9,955 nucleotides of DNA from Hungatella sp. UBA3402 (lineage in GTDB: Bacteria > Bacillota > Clostridia > Lachnospirales > Lachnospiraceae): positions 1 through 9,955 of the forward strand of contig DEPC01000167.1 of the NCBI GenBank assembly GCA_002358555.1. The letters are read 5' to 3'. The notes under the pieces are model-generated. The model did no database searches. It had not been told where the DNA came from and worked only from the letters and a program-made list of their open reading frames with translations. Shown here in pieces: positions 1 to 7,201 of this stretch; the stretch's first letter is position 1, and every line of letters starts with the position of its first letter. The position numbers and the translations under genes are program-made.

Positions 1-104
1 TCCTAAATGCCTGCCGGAAACAAAACATCACCCGTTAAATTTCTCCCACAGATCTGCAAAAAAAACTGTAATAAAACCAAAAATCAGACAAATTTCGCAT
101 CATT

Positions 105-153
105 AAAAAAGGTGTATCGCATTGAAGTTTTATTCTTCCTTGCGAGACACCTT
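105..153 (-). terminator. Hairpin terminator, second after the operon
   Basis: The arms at 109-121 and 141-153 are complementary at 12 of 13 positions. The 19-nt loop contains a small inner GAAG/CTTC stem. Read on the minus strand, the stem is followed directly by a run of six T (105-110), the form of an intrinsic terminator for leftward transcripts; there is no T run on the other side. It lies about 90 nt beyond the hairpin that follows the dtxR-like gene and could be a back-up stop. The rest of 1-283 shows no convincing gene. Confidence 0.65.
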
Positions 154-239
154 GATGTGTAAACTTTGCAATCATTTAATTTTTTTGAAACCACATACCT
201 ATGTATTTTCTTATGATATTTCTTCATGTATCCTTCCAC

Positions 240-280
240 AATAAACCCGTAGAATCTGCAAAAGAAACTACGGGTTTATT
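240..280 (-). terminator. Hairpin terminator directly after the dtxR-like gene
   Basis: A perfect 13-bp inverted repeat (arms 240-252 and 268-280, core CCCGTAG/CTACGGG) encloses a 15-nt loop. It begins 3 nt past the stop codon of the repressor gene. The distal arm on the minus strand ends in TTTATT, a short and imperfect U tract. This is the likely main end of the transport operon, but the weak U tract means it may be leaky or may act as a 3' stabilising hairpin. Confidence 0.65.
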
Positions 281-283
281 CTT

Positions 284-646
284 TTACTGTTCAAATGTTT
301 CTTTCAACTTTCCAAAACTCTCATCGCTTATGCCATGTTCCATTTTACAGGCAACCCTCTCAGCCTCTTCTTTGCCTACTCCGGCTTTCATTAACATATC
401 CGTCAAAAAAAGATGCTTTTCATATACTTTTTCTGCCACCTCTTTTCCCGAATCTGTTAAATGAAGAAAACCATCATTATCTACAGAAAGATAATTTTCT
501 TTCTTCAAAATTGAAACCGCATGGCAGATACTCGGTTTGGAATACCCCATGTGACGGGCAAGGTCAACAGAGCGTACCATACCTTTCTGTTTCTGTATCA
601 TCAGAATCGCTTCGAGATAATCTTCCATTGATTGTCCCAAACGCAA
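284..646 (-). CDS. DtxR/MntR-family metal-dependent transcriptional repressor
   Basis: A 120-residue DtxR-type repressor, expected to bind DNA when loaded with iron or manganese and to shut down metal uptake genes. The winged helix-turn-helix covers about residues 5-65 (HTH about 24-45). Candidate metal ligands are D9 and E12 in the MEDYLE motif, H78, and the C100-x-x-E103-H104 cluster. At 120 residues it is slightly shorter than MntR (about 142) and lacks the SH3-like domain of long DtxR proteins. I chose the TTG at 646 because AAGGTGG (655-661) sits 8 nt upstream and the product then starts like family members. GTG at 658 (124 aa) would overlap that site, and ATG at 628 is also possible. 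It is the last gene of the operon, 30 nt after the second ABC gene, so it is probably an autoregulator of the cassette. The metal is not certain. Confidence 0.88.
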   Translation of the reverse strand: MRLGQSMEDYLEAILMIQKQKGMVRSVDLARHMGYSKPSICHAVSILKKENYLSVDNDGFLHLTDSGKEVAEKVYEKHLFLTDMLMKAGVGKEEAERVACKMEHGISDESFGKLKETFEQ

Positions 647-676
647 ATATATCACCACCTTCTGTACGTTTTATAT

Positions 677-2419
677 TCAACACAGACTCCATTCTGATGA
701 TTCCGTCTGCAATTCAACCATCCGCTGATAAAATCCGTGTTCTTTCATCAATTGCTTATGCGTTCCCTTTTCTTCAACAACTCCATCCTTCAAAACGATA
801 ATCTGGTCTGCCGCTTCAATGGTTCGCATTCTATGGGCTATCACAATAACTGTCTTATCCTGCACAAGCCTTGATATTGCTTTCTGGACTTGCGTTTCAC
901 TGTCCACATCAAGCGATGCCGTGGCTTCATCAAGCAGTATAATTGGTGCATTCTTTAACAAAGCTCTTGCTATGGAAATCCTCTGGCACTCCCCGCCCGA
1001 CAATGTTGAACCATTTTCTCCAATCACAGTCTGGTATCCCTGTGGCATTTTACTGATAAATTCATCACAATAAGCTGCTTTTGCTGCTGCAATTACTTCC
1101 TCATCCGTTGCATCCGACCTTCCTGTACGGATATTTTCCATCACTGTATTATTAAACAAAACAACATCCTGAAACACCACGGAAAATTCTTTTAATACCT
1201 CTGTCTGCTCCATGTCAGATATATCCTGCCCGCCTATTGTTATTTTTCCGCCGCCAATATCATAAAATCTGGCTGCCAGCTTTGCTACAGTGCTTTTCCC
1301 GCCACCGGAGGGACCGACTAATGCTGTTACCTGTCCCTGCTTTGCAACAAAGGACACCTCTCTTAGGACAGATTTCCCATCTTCATAAGAAAACTTAACA
1401 TGGTCAAATGCTATGTCATGTCCTTTTCCCTTAAAGTGCTGTGTTCCTTTTATTCCGGGATATTCCGTAATCTCCCTTAGCCTACCAACTTGTAACTGTA
1501 CGCTAAATAACTCAGCCATATTTGTCATTGCACCTGATAATGGATCATAAATCCTTGAAGCAGCAATTAAAAACAAAATATAAGTAAACAATGTAACTTC
1601 GCCGTCCATGACCAAAGAACTTCCTGCCACAATTACAGATGCAAGCCCCAAACGTAAAAACATCTGCCCGATAGTTATAAGGCTTGCTGTTGTCATTTCC
1701 GATGAAATTTGTGCCTTTTCAGAATGATCCATTTTTTGATCCAGCTTATTAAGGTAATCTTCCTCACTGTTACAAGCCTTAATATCCTGAATGTTCTCCA
1801 GACATTCCTGAATACCGTCTGCAAGGTCATTCCTTGCTGTAATATGCCGCATACCAAGTTTCTGTTGCAATTTTCTTGATAATATCACAATTAAAAAAGC
1901 AAATGGAGCAACCCATAAAAGCGCCAAGCCTAACCTCGCATTTAATATCAGCATACCAATACATACTAATGCCGTTGAAATCACAGCTCCGTAAAACTGG
2001 GGAACCGTATGGGAAAAAGCGTGTTCAAACCCTGCACAATCTCCCATGATTGTTCCCGTAAGTTCTGCAATATCCCTATCGCCAAAAAATGACAAAGGGA
2101 GTTTCCGTAAATGTTCTGCAATACTAATCCGTCTTCTTGCGCTTTCTTTATAAGTGCCAATATAAGTACAACTGTACTGTATATAATGAATTATGAAGAT
2201 AACCGCCAATACCACTATCCCGGACAGAATAAATCCCCATGCCGGAATATTATCTGCTTTCTGCCCTATTACAGCAGGCAGCATGGCATCAAGCACAAGC
2301 GCAAGCAGAATAACTGGAAGCATCAAGCTGATATTCATTAATACACTGTAAATAATGCCTTTTAACAAATCCCTTGCTCCGGAATCACTCAAAGCATACT
2401 TTTTCTGTAAATATTTCAT
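677..2419 (-). CDS. ABC half-transporter (exporter fold), second of a pair; probable metallophore importer subunit
   Basis: A 580-residue half-transporter with one six-helix membrane domain (about residues 18-310) and one ATPase domain (about 335-575). Motifs are Walker A GPSGGGKS 369-376, Q-loop Q417, signature LSGGE 473-477, Walker B IILLDE 493-498 with catalytic E498, a normal SLD D-loop, and H-loop H529. Its ATG shares one base with the TAA of the preceding ABC gene (TAATG), with AAGGAGG about 7 nt upstream, so the two are translated together and almost certainly form a heterodimer. Many such pairs export drugs or peptides. The adjacent DtxR repressor, AraC regulator and ECF transporter instead suggest the YbtP/YbtQ and IrtA/IrtB group, which has an exporter fold but imports ferric siderophores. 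The family call is firm; direction and substrate are inferred from context. Confidence 0.9.
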   Translation of the reverse strand: MKYLQKKYALSDSGARDLLKGIIYSVLMNISLMLPVILLALVLDAMLPAVIGQKADNIPAWGFILSGIVVLAVIFIIHYIQYSCTYIGTYKESARRRISIAEHLRKLPLSFFGDRDIAELTGTIMGDCAGFEHAFSHTVPQFYGAVISTALVCIGMLILNARLGLALLWVAPFAFLIVILSRKLQQKLGMRHITARNDLADGIQECLENIQDIKACNSEEDYLNKLDQKMDHSEKAQISSEMTTASLITIGQMFLRLGLASVIVAGSSLVMDGEVTLFTYILFLIAASRIYDPLSGAMTNMAELFSVQLQVGRLREITEYPGIKGTQHFKGKGHDIAFDHVKFSYEDGKSVLREVSFVAKQGQVTALVGPSGGGKSTVAKLAARFYDIGGGKITIGGQDISDMEQTEVLKEFSVVFQDVVLFNNTVMENIRTGRSDATDEEVIAAAKAAYCDEFISKMPQGYQTVIGENGSTLSGGECQRISIARALLKNAPIILLDEATASLDVDSETQVQKAISRLVQDKTVIVIAHRMRTIEAADQIIVLKDGVVEEKGTHKQLMKEHGFYQRMVELQTESSEWSLC

Positions 2420-4206
2420 TACACTTCCTCCTTCCCCTCAGAACCTAAGCCTTGTGCCACTTTCCATGAAACCGATGTCTGGTAATCCCTCCACATTTCG
2501 CTGTATATTCCATTCTTGCCAATGAGTTCTTCATGCTTTCCAGCTTCTGCAATCCTGCCATCTTTAAATACTAATATCTGATCTGCATTTTTCACGGTAG
2601 AAAGTCTGTGGGCAATCATCAATACCGTCTTATTTTTGGCAAGCGTTTCAAACGCAGACTGTATTTTATATTCGTTTTCAGCGTCTGCAAAAGCAGTGGC
2701 TTCATCAAGAATAATAATCGGCGCATTTTTCAAAACTGCTCTTGCAAGGGCGATTCTTTGCGCTTCCCCTCCCGAAAGATATGTACCTCCTGCTCCCACT
2801 GGCGTATTCAGCCCTTCCGGTAATCTTTCTATAATTTCTTCACACCCTGCGGCTTTTACAGCATCCTTTACTTCCTCTGTCGTCGCATTCTTTTTCGACA
2901 TACGGATATTATTCAGAAGCGTATCCTTAAACAGTTTTGTATTCTGGAATACAAACGCAATCCTTCCCATAAGTTCGCTCTTTGCCATATCCCTGACATC
3001 CACGCCGCCAATCATTACCTTTCCTTTGTCAGCATCAAAAAAGCGTGGTATCATCTTTGCCGCCGTACTTTTACCACTCCCCGATGCGCCGACCAGCGCT
3101 ATCGTCTGCCTCTCTCTGACAGTAAAACTTACAGAATCCAGTGCTGCTTCATTGCTGCCCGGATAAAAAAAAGTAACATTTTCAAACACAACTGAATTGT
3201 CCTGCGGAACTTTCGGATTTTGCGGTTCTTTTAGCGGTTTCTCTCCTAAGACTTCTTCGATACGGTTAACCGCCGCTTTTGCCGACATAAGCTGTTCACT
3301 TGCGAACATAACCCGATTCATCATGGTTGCACAGATTGGTGTAAAAAGGCTGTAAAACAGGAAATTTAAAAATACTGATTGTAAATCCCCACTGCCGTTT
3401 ACTCCATTCCAGAGAAAAAGCACAAGCGGTATCAATAAAATAAAAGTCCCATTTAAGGTTACATTAAATCCCGTCAGCGGAATCCGGCAGGTAATGGCAT
3501 ACCCGGTAGCAAACTGCTTGTATTCATCAATAGCCGCATGAAAATTTTTAAAAGAAAAAATCGTCTGCTGAAATACCTTGACAACCGGAATACCTCTTAT
3601 ATATTCCACCGCTTCCTTGTTCATAGTTTCCAATGCTTTCATATAATTACCCATAAATTCAGCATTATCGCCGCCCATCATCTGCTTTAGAAAAAACACG
3701 CTGATTGCAAGCGGTATCAGACAGCAAATGCCCATGCGCCAGTCAAAAATAAATATCATGACTAAAATCGCAACTGGCATTACAACGGCTCCGGTTAAAT
3801 CCGGAAGCTGGTGCGCCAAAAAACCCTCCGTAAGCCCGGCATTGTCATCAATTACCTTGCGGAGCTTTCCGCTCGCATTACTGCTAAAATAGCCAAGCGG
3901 CAATGTCACAATATGGTGCATGGCTTCCTTTTTCATATTTTTAGCAGTACGAAAAGCTGCAAGATGCGAGAAATTCAGCGCAATAAAATACAATACGATA
4001 CTTGCCACCGAGAACCCAAATGCCATCCATGCATAATTAGTACTTGCTGAAGCAAGCGCAATATTTCCTTCTTCCATAGCATAAAGCATATCCCGTATCA
4101 CAAACCATATACAGATAAACGGCAGCATTGACAAGACTGTACTTACCCCAGCTAATATACAAGCCAATATTGTCAGAGCATGATATTTTCCCGCAAATTG
4201 AAACAT
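2419..4206 (-). CDS. ABC half-transporter (exporter fold), first of a pair; probable metallophore importer subunit
   Basis: A 595-residue half-transporter with a membrane domain at about 8-310 and an ATPase domain at about 338-575. Motifs are Walker A GASGSGKS 373-380, Q421, signature LSGGE 477-481, Walker B IIILDE 497-502 with E502, and H533. The D-loop region reads ATAFADAEN rather than the usual ATASLD. From memory this is a mark of the YbtPQ/IrtAB siderophore-importer group, but I could not check it. The product starts at MFQFAGKY; the ATG has only a weak purine stretch upstream, and an in-frame TGA 11 codons earlier rules out a longer frame as the sequence stands. A 13-codon frame with a better ribosome site ends 5 nt before this ATG and may be its displaced N terminus or a coupling leader. 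It pairs with the next gene. Confidence 0.9.
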   Translation of the reverse strand: MFQFAGKYHALTILACILAGVSTVLSMLPFICIWFVIRDMLYAMEEGNIALASASTNYAWMAFGFSVASIVLYFIALNFSHLAAFRTAKNMKKEAMHHIVTLPLGYFSSNASGKLRKVIDDNAGLTEGFLAHQLPDLTGAVVMPVAILVMIFIFDWRMGICCLIPLAISVFFLKQMMGGDNAEFMGNYMKALETMNKEAVEYIRGIPVVKVFQQTIFSFKNFHAAIDEYKQFATGYAITCRIPLTGFNVTLNGTFILLIPLVLFLWNGVNGSGDLQSVFLNFLFYSLFTPICATMMNRVMFASEQLMSAKAAVNRIEEVLGEKPLKEPQNPKVPQDNSVVFENVTFFYPGSNEAALDSVSFTVRERQTIALVGASGSGKSTAAKMIPRFFDADKGKVMIGGVDVRDMAKSELMGRIAFVFQNTKLFKDTLLNNIRMSKKNATTEEVKDAVKAAGCEEIIERLPEGLNTPVGAGGTYLSGGEAQRIALARAVLKNAPIIILDEATAFADAENEYKIQSAFETLAKNKTVLMIAHRLSTVKNADQILVFKDGRIAEAGKHEELIGKNGIYSEMWRDYQTSVSWKVAQGLGSEGKEEV

Positions 4207-4211
4207 TCTTT

Positions 4212-4253
4212 TTATTTCAGAAGTTTCTTTTTGTTGTTTTCAGCAACCTCCAT
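4212..4253 (-). CDS. 13-codon leader frame or displaced N terminus of the ABC gene
   Basis: A short frame, MEVAENNKKKLLK, starts at an ATG with AAAGGAG (4264-4270) 10 nt upstream, a better ribosome site than that of the following ABC gene. It stops at TAA 5 nt before the ABC start. It is in a different frame: one additional A in the AAATAAAAAG run before the stop would join it to the ABC protein as ...KKKLLK-IKR-MFQFAGKY, a lysine-rich N terminus of the kind ABC half-transporters often have. It is therefore either a coupling leader or the cut-off N terminus of that gene. No function of its own is evident. Confidence 0.45.
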   Translation of the reverse strand: MEVAENNKKKLLK

Positions 4254-4281
4254 GATTGCAAGACTCCTTTCACAAAATATT

Positions 4282-4313
4282 TAAGAGTAGTTATATATGG
4301 CTAACCACTCTTA
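4282..4313 (-). promoter_or_regulatory. 32-bp dyad upstream of the ABC pair, candidate operator
   Basis: The arms 4282-4293 and 4302-4313 are complementary at 11 of 12 positions around an 8-nt centre. In minus-strand RNA the one mismatch becomes a G-U pair. The inner part is GGTTA-N8-TAAC on the minus strand, the same half-sites and spacing as the dyad before the S-component gene (7174-7196). GGTTA/TAACC resembles DtxR/IdeR operator half-sites, though the classic spacing is 3 rather than 8. It lies about 12 nt from the AAAGGAG site of the 13-codon frame. It could be a repressor operator or an RNA hairpin; as a terminator it is weak because no solid U run follows. Confidence 0.5.
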
Positions 4314-4331
4314 TATCTTACTTTCATTTTT

Positions 4332-4376
4332 CTTTTTTTGCCACTCCATAACGACTATATCTATCCGATTAGACAC
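4332..4376 (-). pseudogene. Possible remnant of an araC 3' end
   Basis: Read on the minus strand, these 45 nt align by eye with the last codons of the AraC gene at 7269-7313, including a shared ATGGAGTGGC, with about 33 of 46 columns identical and two small gaps. The copy has an in-frame stop and cannot encode the AraC tail. As at the intact gene, a GGTTA-N8-TAAC dyad lies just downstream. This suggests that an araC-plus-promoter segment was duplicated and then decayed before the ABC genes. The match is short and chance is not excluded. Confidence 0.3.
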
Positions 4377-4380
4377 TTAA

Positions 4381-5862
4381 TTAGTGCCTCATAAAACAAT
4401 TATAAAGTTTTTCAAGATTGCCCTTGACCGGAAACATGGAAACCGCATCCTCATTCTCAAAAAATAATACCGTATTACAAGCCATTGCCGCAAACTCATA
4501 GTCATGTGTAATGACAAAAATAGTTTTTCTCTGTCCCGCAAGCTCCTTCAAATGATTAGAAATTATTTCCATGTTATGATAATCCAACCCGCTTGTCGGT
4601 TCATCTAAAATCAAAACAGGTGTATCTATCCGGTCAGACACAGCAAGTGTCAACCGCTGTTTCTGACCTCCAGACAGCGTAGCAGGGTGTTGTTCTTTCA
4701 ATTCATACAAACCATATAGTTTCAGCAAATCCTCTAACTGTTCTTCTGCCACGTTTTTACCATTCAGCTTCAATTCTTCAAGAACACTGTCCCCAAAAAT
4801 CTGACAGTCAGTATTCTGCATGACAAAATAAACTTTCTTTTTCCTTTTCCTCACCGCTGTTTCTTTTCCGCAAAAGAAAATCTGTCCATCATTTTCTTTC
4901 TTAATTCCGCAAAGGATATGTGATAATGTAGTTTTTCCTACGCCATTATGCCCTACAACGGCAATTAAATCCCCTTCAAACGCCTGAAAGGAAATGTTAC
5001 GGAATATCACGTCCTTTTTATATGCGAAAGATAAATTTTGAACCGTAAGGACTTCCTTTTTGCCCAGCCTTTCAAAAGAATCCGGCTGGAACTGCCTTAT
5101 ATCGGCAGTACGAAGTCCATATTTTCTTCTGTCATCATCCGCCATCGCAAGCAGCTCCGCTGTAGTCCACACAGTTTCAATACAGCCTTTTTTCATATAA
5201 TAGAATCTGTCTGCTAATTCTGTAAGGTAATACAGACGATGTTCCGCAACAATGATTGTATGTCCCTCTTTTTTTAGCCTTTTCATCAAATCTTTCAATG
5301 CTTCTACCGAATACATATCAAGATTGGCAGACGGTTCGTCAAAAACATATATTTTAGGATTCACTGCATGGACTGATGCCACCGCAATTTTTTGTTTCTC
5401 ACCGCTGGACATCGGATATATTTCTTTTCCTCTGAGAGAGTTTCCGTTAATCTGTTCAATTGCGGACGATACCCGCAGCTCCATTTCCTCATAGGATATA
5501 CCATAATTTTCACATCCAAACGCTATTTCATCTTCTGTGATGCTCGCAAAAAACTGGCTCTTTGGATCTTGAAAAATAGAGCCGACACTTTTCCCAATTT
5601 CAGATAAAGGATACTCTGAAATTGATTTCCCTAAAACAGTTACTTTCCCTTTCAAAGTCCCTTCATAAAATTTTTCCGCCAGACCGTTGATAATCCTGGT
5701 AATCGTTGTTTTTCCACAGCTGCTTCCTCCGGTCAGCACAACAAATTCGCCTTCCCGTATAGACAAGTTTATATTATTTATATTTGGCTTATCCGTTGAT
5801 TGATATTGGAATGAAACATCCTCCAACTTTATGGCTATATTTGCATTTCCTGCCATCTTCAT
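4381..5862 (-). CDS. ECF transporter double ATPase (fused EcfA-EcfA')
   Basis: A 493-residue protein with two complete ABC ATPase domains in tandem, the energising unit of an energy-coupling-factor importer on the inner face of the membrane. Domain 1 has Walker A GGSSCGKT 45-52, FQDP Q-loop 97-100, a modified signature SSGEKQ 152-157, Walker B IYVFDE 171-176 and the EcfA-like AEHR with H208. Domain 2 has GHNGVGKT 304-311, Q349, LSGGQ 396-400, VLILDE 416-421 and H453. The frame extends upstream, but I place the start at 5862: this ATG overlaps the EcfT stop as ATGA and has AAGGTGG just before it, and the extra upstream residues do not look like ABC sequence. A second ATG at 5856 is possible. 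It works with EcfT and the S component encoded just upstream. Confidence 0.92.
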   Translation of the reverse strand: MKMAGNANIAIKLEDVSFQYQSTDKPNINNINLSIREGEFVVLTGGSSCGKTTITRIINGLAEKFYEGTLKGKVTVLGKSISEYPLSEIGKSVGSIFQDPKSQFFASITEDEIAFGCENYGISYEEMELRVSSAIEQINGNSLRGKEIYPMSSGEKQKIAVASVHAVNPKIYVFDEPSANLDMYSVEALKDLMKRLKKEGHTIIVAEHRLYYLTELADRFYYMKKGCIETVWTTAELLAMADDDRRKYGLRTADIRQFQPDSFERLGKKEVLTVQNLSFAYKKDVIFRNISFQAFEGDLIAVVGHNGVGKTTLSHILCGIKKENDGQIFFCGKETAVRKRKKKVYFVMQNTDCQIFGDSVLEELKLNGKNVAEEQLEDLLKLYGLYELKEQHPATLSGGQKQRLTLAVSDRIDTPVLILDEPTSGLDYHNMEIISNHLKELAGQRKTIFVITHDYEFAAMACNTVLFFENEDAVSMFPVKGNLEKLYNCFMRH

Positions 5863-6542
5863 CCCACCACCTTCTTTTCCATCACAATATAAAATGCAGT
5901 AATCAATATTGCAATTATGCACATAATGAAATCCACAGAACGAAATTCTATTTTTCTTCGGCAAGTATGTCTGCCGGAATTTGATATTCCCCTGCTTTCT
6001 GCCGACGCTGCCAATTCTTCTGCAATCCTTGATGAACGGAAAATTACAGGCGTTACTATGTATTCTAATGCATCGAAAGGGTGTTTCCACGACAACAATC
6101 CCCGCAATTTCAAAGATGCAAACACATCTGAAAACTCACTCCGCACTGTCGGAAAAAAACGCAGCATGAATGTAATTGGCAGAGCAATGCTGTCTGGAGC
6201 ATGGATTTTCTTAAAAACTGCAACGACCTCCCCCGGCGGCATACCCAAAATTGGCTGTGCTGCCATTACCATCATTAAAATGCGAAGAACCATAAACAGG
6301 AACATTTCCGGCATTAAAAAAGTAATTCCTTCCCCACCGGATAGGACACGCAGAATAATAAAAATCCCACATACAATCAAATATTTAATTGTCTGCCTGA
6401 CATAACCCTGAGCCACCAGATACACACCTAAAAGCCCTAACAAGGTATAAATTAAAATGTCGCTTGTGAGTACCGCCACAAGCGACATTGTCAGGGCTAT
6501 GACAAGCAATTTTGTCCGAAAATCAAATTTTATGCCCATCAT
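5859..6542 (-). CDS. ECF transporter transmembrane coupling protein EcfT
   Basis: A 227-residue EcfT (CbiQ-like) protein, the membrane scaffold that joins the two ATPase domains to the substrate-binding S component. Hydrophobic segments cover about residues 11-66 and 78-97, with a C-terminal helix at about 203-221. The two coupling-helix motifs of the family are visible as KLRG (145-148) and ESRG (182-185), whose arginines contact the ATPases. The ATG directly abuts the TAA of the S-component gene (TAAATGATG). No strong ribosome site precedes it, so translation is probably coupled; the second ATG at 6539 is an equal alternative. Its stop overlaps the EcfAA start. With both XRG motifs and both neighbours present, the identification is secure. 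Confidence 0.9.
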   Translation of the reverse strand: MMGIKFDFRTKLLVIALTMSLVAVLTSDILIYTLLGLLGVYLVAQGYVRQTIKYLIVCGIFIILRVLSGGEGITFLMPEMFLFMVLRILMMVMAAQPILGMPPGEVVAVFKKIHAPDSIALPITFMLRFFPTVRSEFSDVFASLKLRGLLSWKHPFDALEYIVTPVIFRSSRIAEELAASAESRGISNSGRHTCRRKIEFRSVDFIMCIIAILITAFYIVMEKKVVG

Positions 6543-7145
6543 TTATTTTATCGCGCCACTCTTTCTAAAATGTTTTACCACCAATTTATTACTAATCATG
6601 CAGCCAATGACAGCCAATACTGCTGTTACTCCAAGGCTTAAAACAACATACTTCGGATCAGTATAGTATTGCGTCTGTACCTGCACCTGCTCCTCGCTGA
6701 CGCCGGTAGCAAGAAAAGCATCTTTAAAAAACCAGATTTCAGACATTCCATGTGCCGCACGCACTAATGCCGTAATCACCCAAGAAATTGTTACACGCTT
6801 AATATCCTTATAGGAATCCTTGCCCCACATAGATAATTCTGCTACAATACCCCCGCCCAAGAACCACGGAATCATAAAGGGTCCCATCATAAGTCCTGCA
6901 ATTATAGCCCACATTATATTATAAATCAATGCAGGTCCATGTTTTCCGACTTTCATTGCCATGTAAACATAGAAAGGCGCTAAAATCAGCCCTGCACCAG
7001 CGGCATTGAAAATCATGGAGTAGAACAATGAGGCTCCTGTCAACATTGAGTACGCCATAAAAATCACGAACATAATAGCGCAAAAGATACCCATAGTTGC
7101 AAAGTCCTTGACAGATAATTTGCCTGTCTTGTTTTCAGTTTCCAT
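6543..7145 (-). CDS. ECF transporter S component, MptD/Trep_Strep type
   Basis: A 200-residue integral membrane protein with about five to six hydrophobic helices (about 17-38, 45-65, 72-92, 96-106, 117-135, 166-186). In an ECF importer it would bind the substrate and topple in the membrane to release it. The N-terminal SVKDFATMGIFCAIMFVI stretch, with small residues spaced as in S components, and the overall look match the MptD/Trep_Strep group, whose substrates are mostly unassigned. The start is clear: ATG at 7145 with AAAGGAGG (7156-7163) 10 nt upstream. EcfT and EcfAA follow without gaps, so this is a dedicated three-gene transporter. The iron-type regulators around it suggest a metal chelate, metallophore or haem rather than a vitamin, but no residue shows this. 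Confidence 0.85.
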   Translation of the reverse strand: METENKTGKLSVKDFATMGIFCAIMFVIFMAYSMLTGASLFYSMIFNAAGAGLILAPFYVYMAMKVGKHGPALIYNIMWAIIAGLMMGPFMIPWFLGGGIVAELSMWGKDSYKDIKRVTISWVITALVRAAHGMSEIWFFKDAFLATGVSEEQVQVQTQYYTDPKYVVLSLGVTAVLAVIGCMISNKLVVKHFRKSGAIK

Positions 7146-7165
7146 TTTTGATTATCCTCCTTTAA

Positions 7166-7189
7166 ATCAAACATTGGTTAGTGTTTGAT
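7166..7189 (-). promoter_or_regulatory. Perfect 8-bp palindrome next to the S-component ribosome site
   Basis: ATCAAACA and TGTTTGAT (7166-7173 and 7182-7189) form a perfect inverted repeat with an 8-nt centre. It ends 2 nt before the AAAGGAGG ribosome site of the S-component gene. It could be a protein operator or an RNA hairpin beside the ribosome site. It overlaps the GGTTA dyad at 7174-7196, so the two RNA folds exclude one another. Confidence 0.45.
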
Positions 7190-7196
7190 AACCTAA
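7174..7196 (-). promoter_or_regulatory. GGTTA-N8-TAACC dyad, candidate operator for the ECF operon
   Basis: On the minus strand this reads TTAGGTTA, 8 nt, TAACCAA. The half-sites look like those of the DtxR/IdeR operator (TTAGGTTA/TAACCTAA) but are set 8 rather than 3 bases apart. The same core and spacing occur upstream of the ABC pair at 4282-4313, the other place in the cassette where a new transcript could start. Likely binders are the DtxR-like or the AraC-like protein of this locus. No convincing -35/-10 pair was found close by. Confidence 0.45.
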
Positions 7197-7201
7197 TATC
7201 C

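Noticed and set aside
295..801. Plus-strand open frames opposite the repressor and ABC genes, and similar ones elsewhere
   Set aside because: They are antisense to well-supported genes, show no family features, and have no convincing ribosome sites.
4282..4313. Reading this dyad as the terminator of the EcfAA transcript
   Set aside because: The stem is good, but on the minus strand it is followed by AATATTTTGTG rather than a U run, and its core matches the dyad before the S-component gene, so a regulatory role fits better.
5863..6090. Longer N terminus for the EcfAA protein (76 extra residues)
   Set aside because: It overlaps the end of ecfT in another frame, does not look like ABC sequence, and the ATGA-overlapping start at 5862 has a ribosome site.
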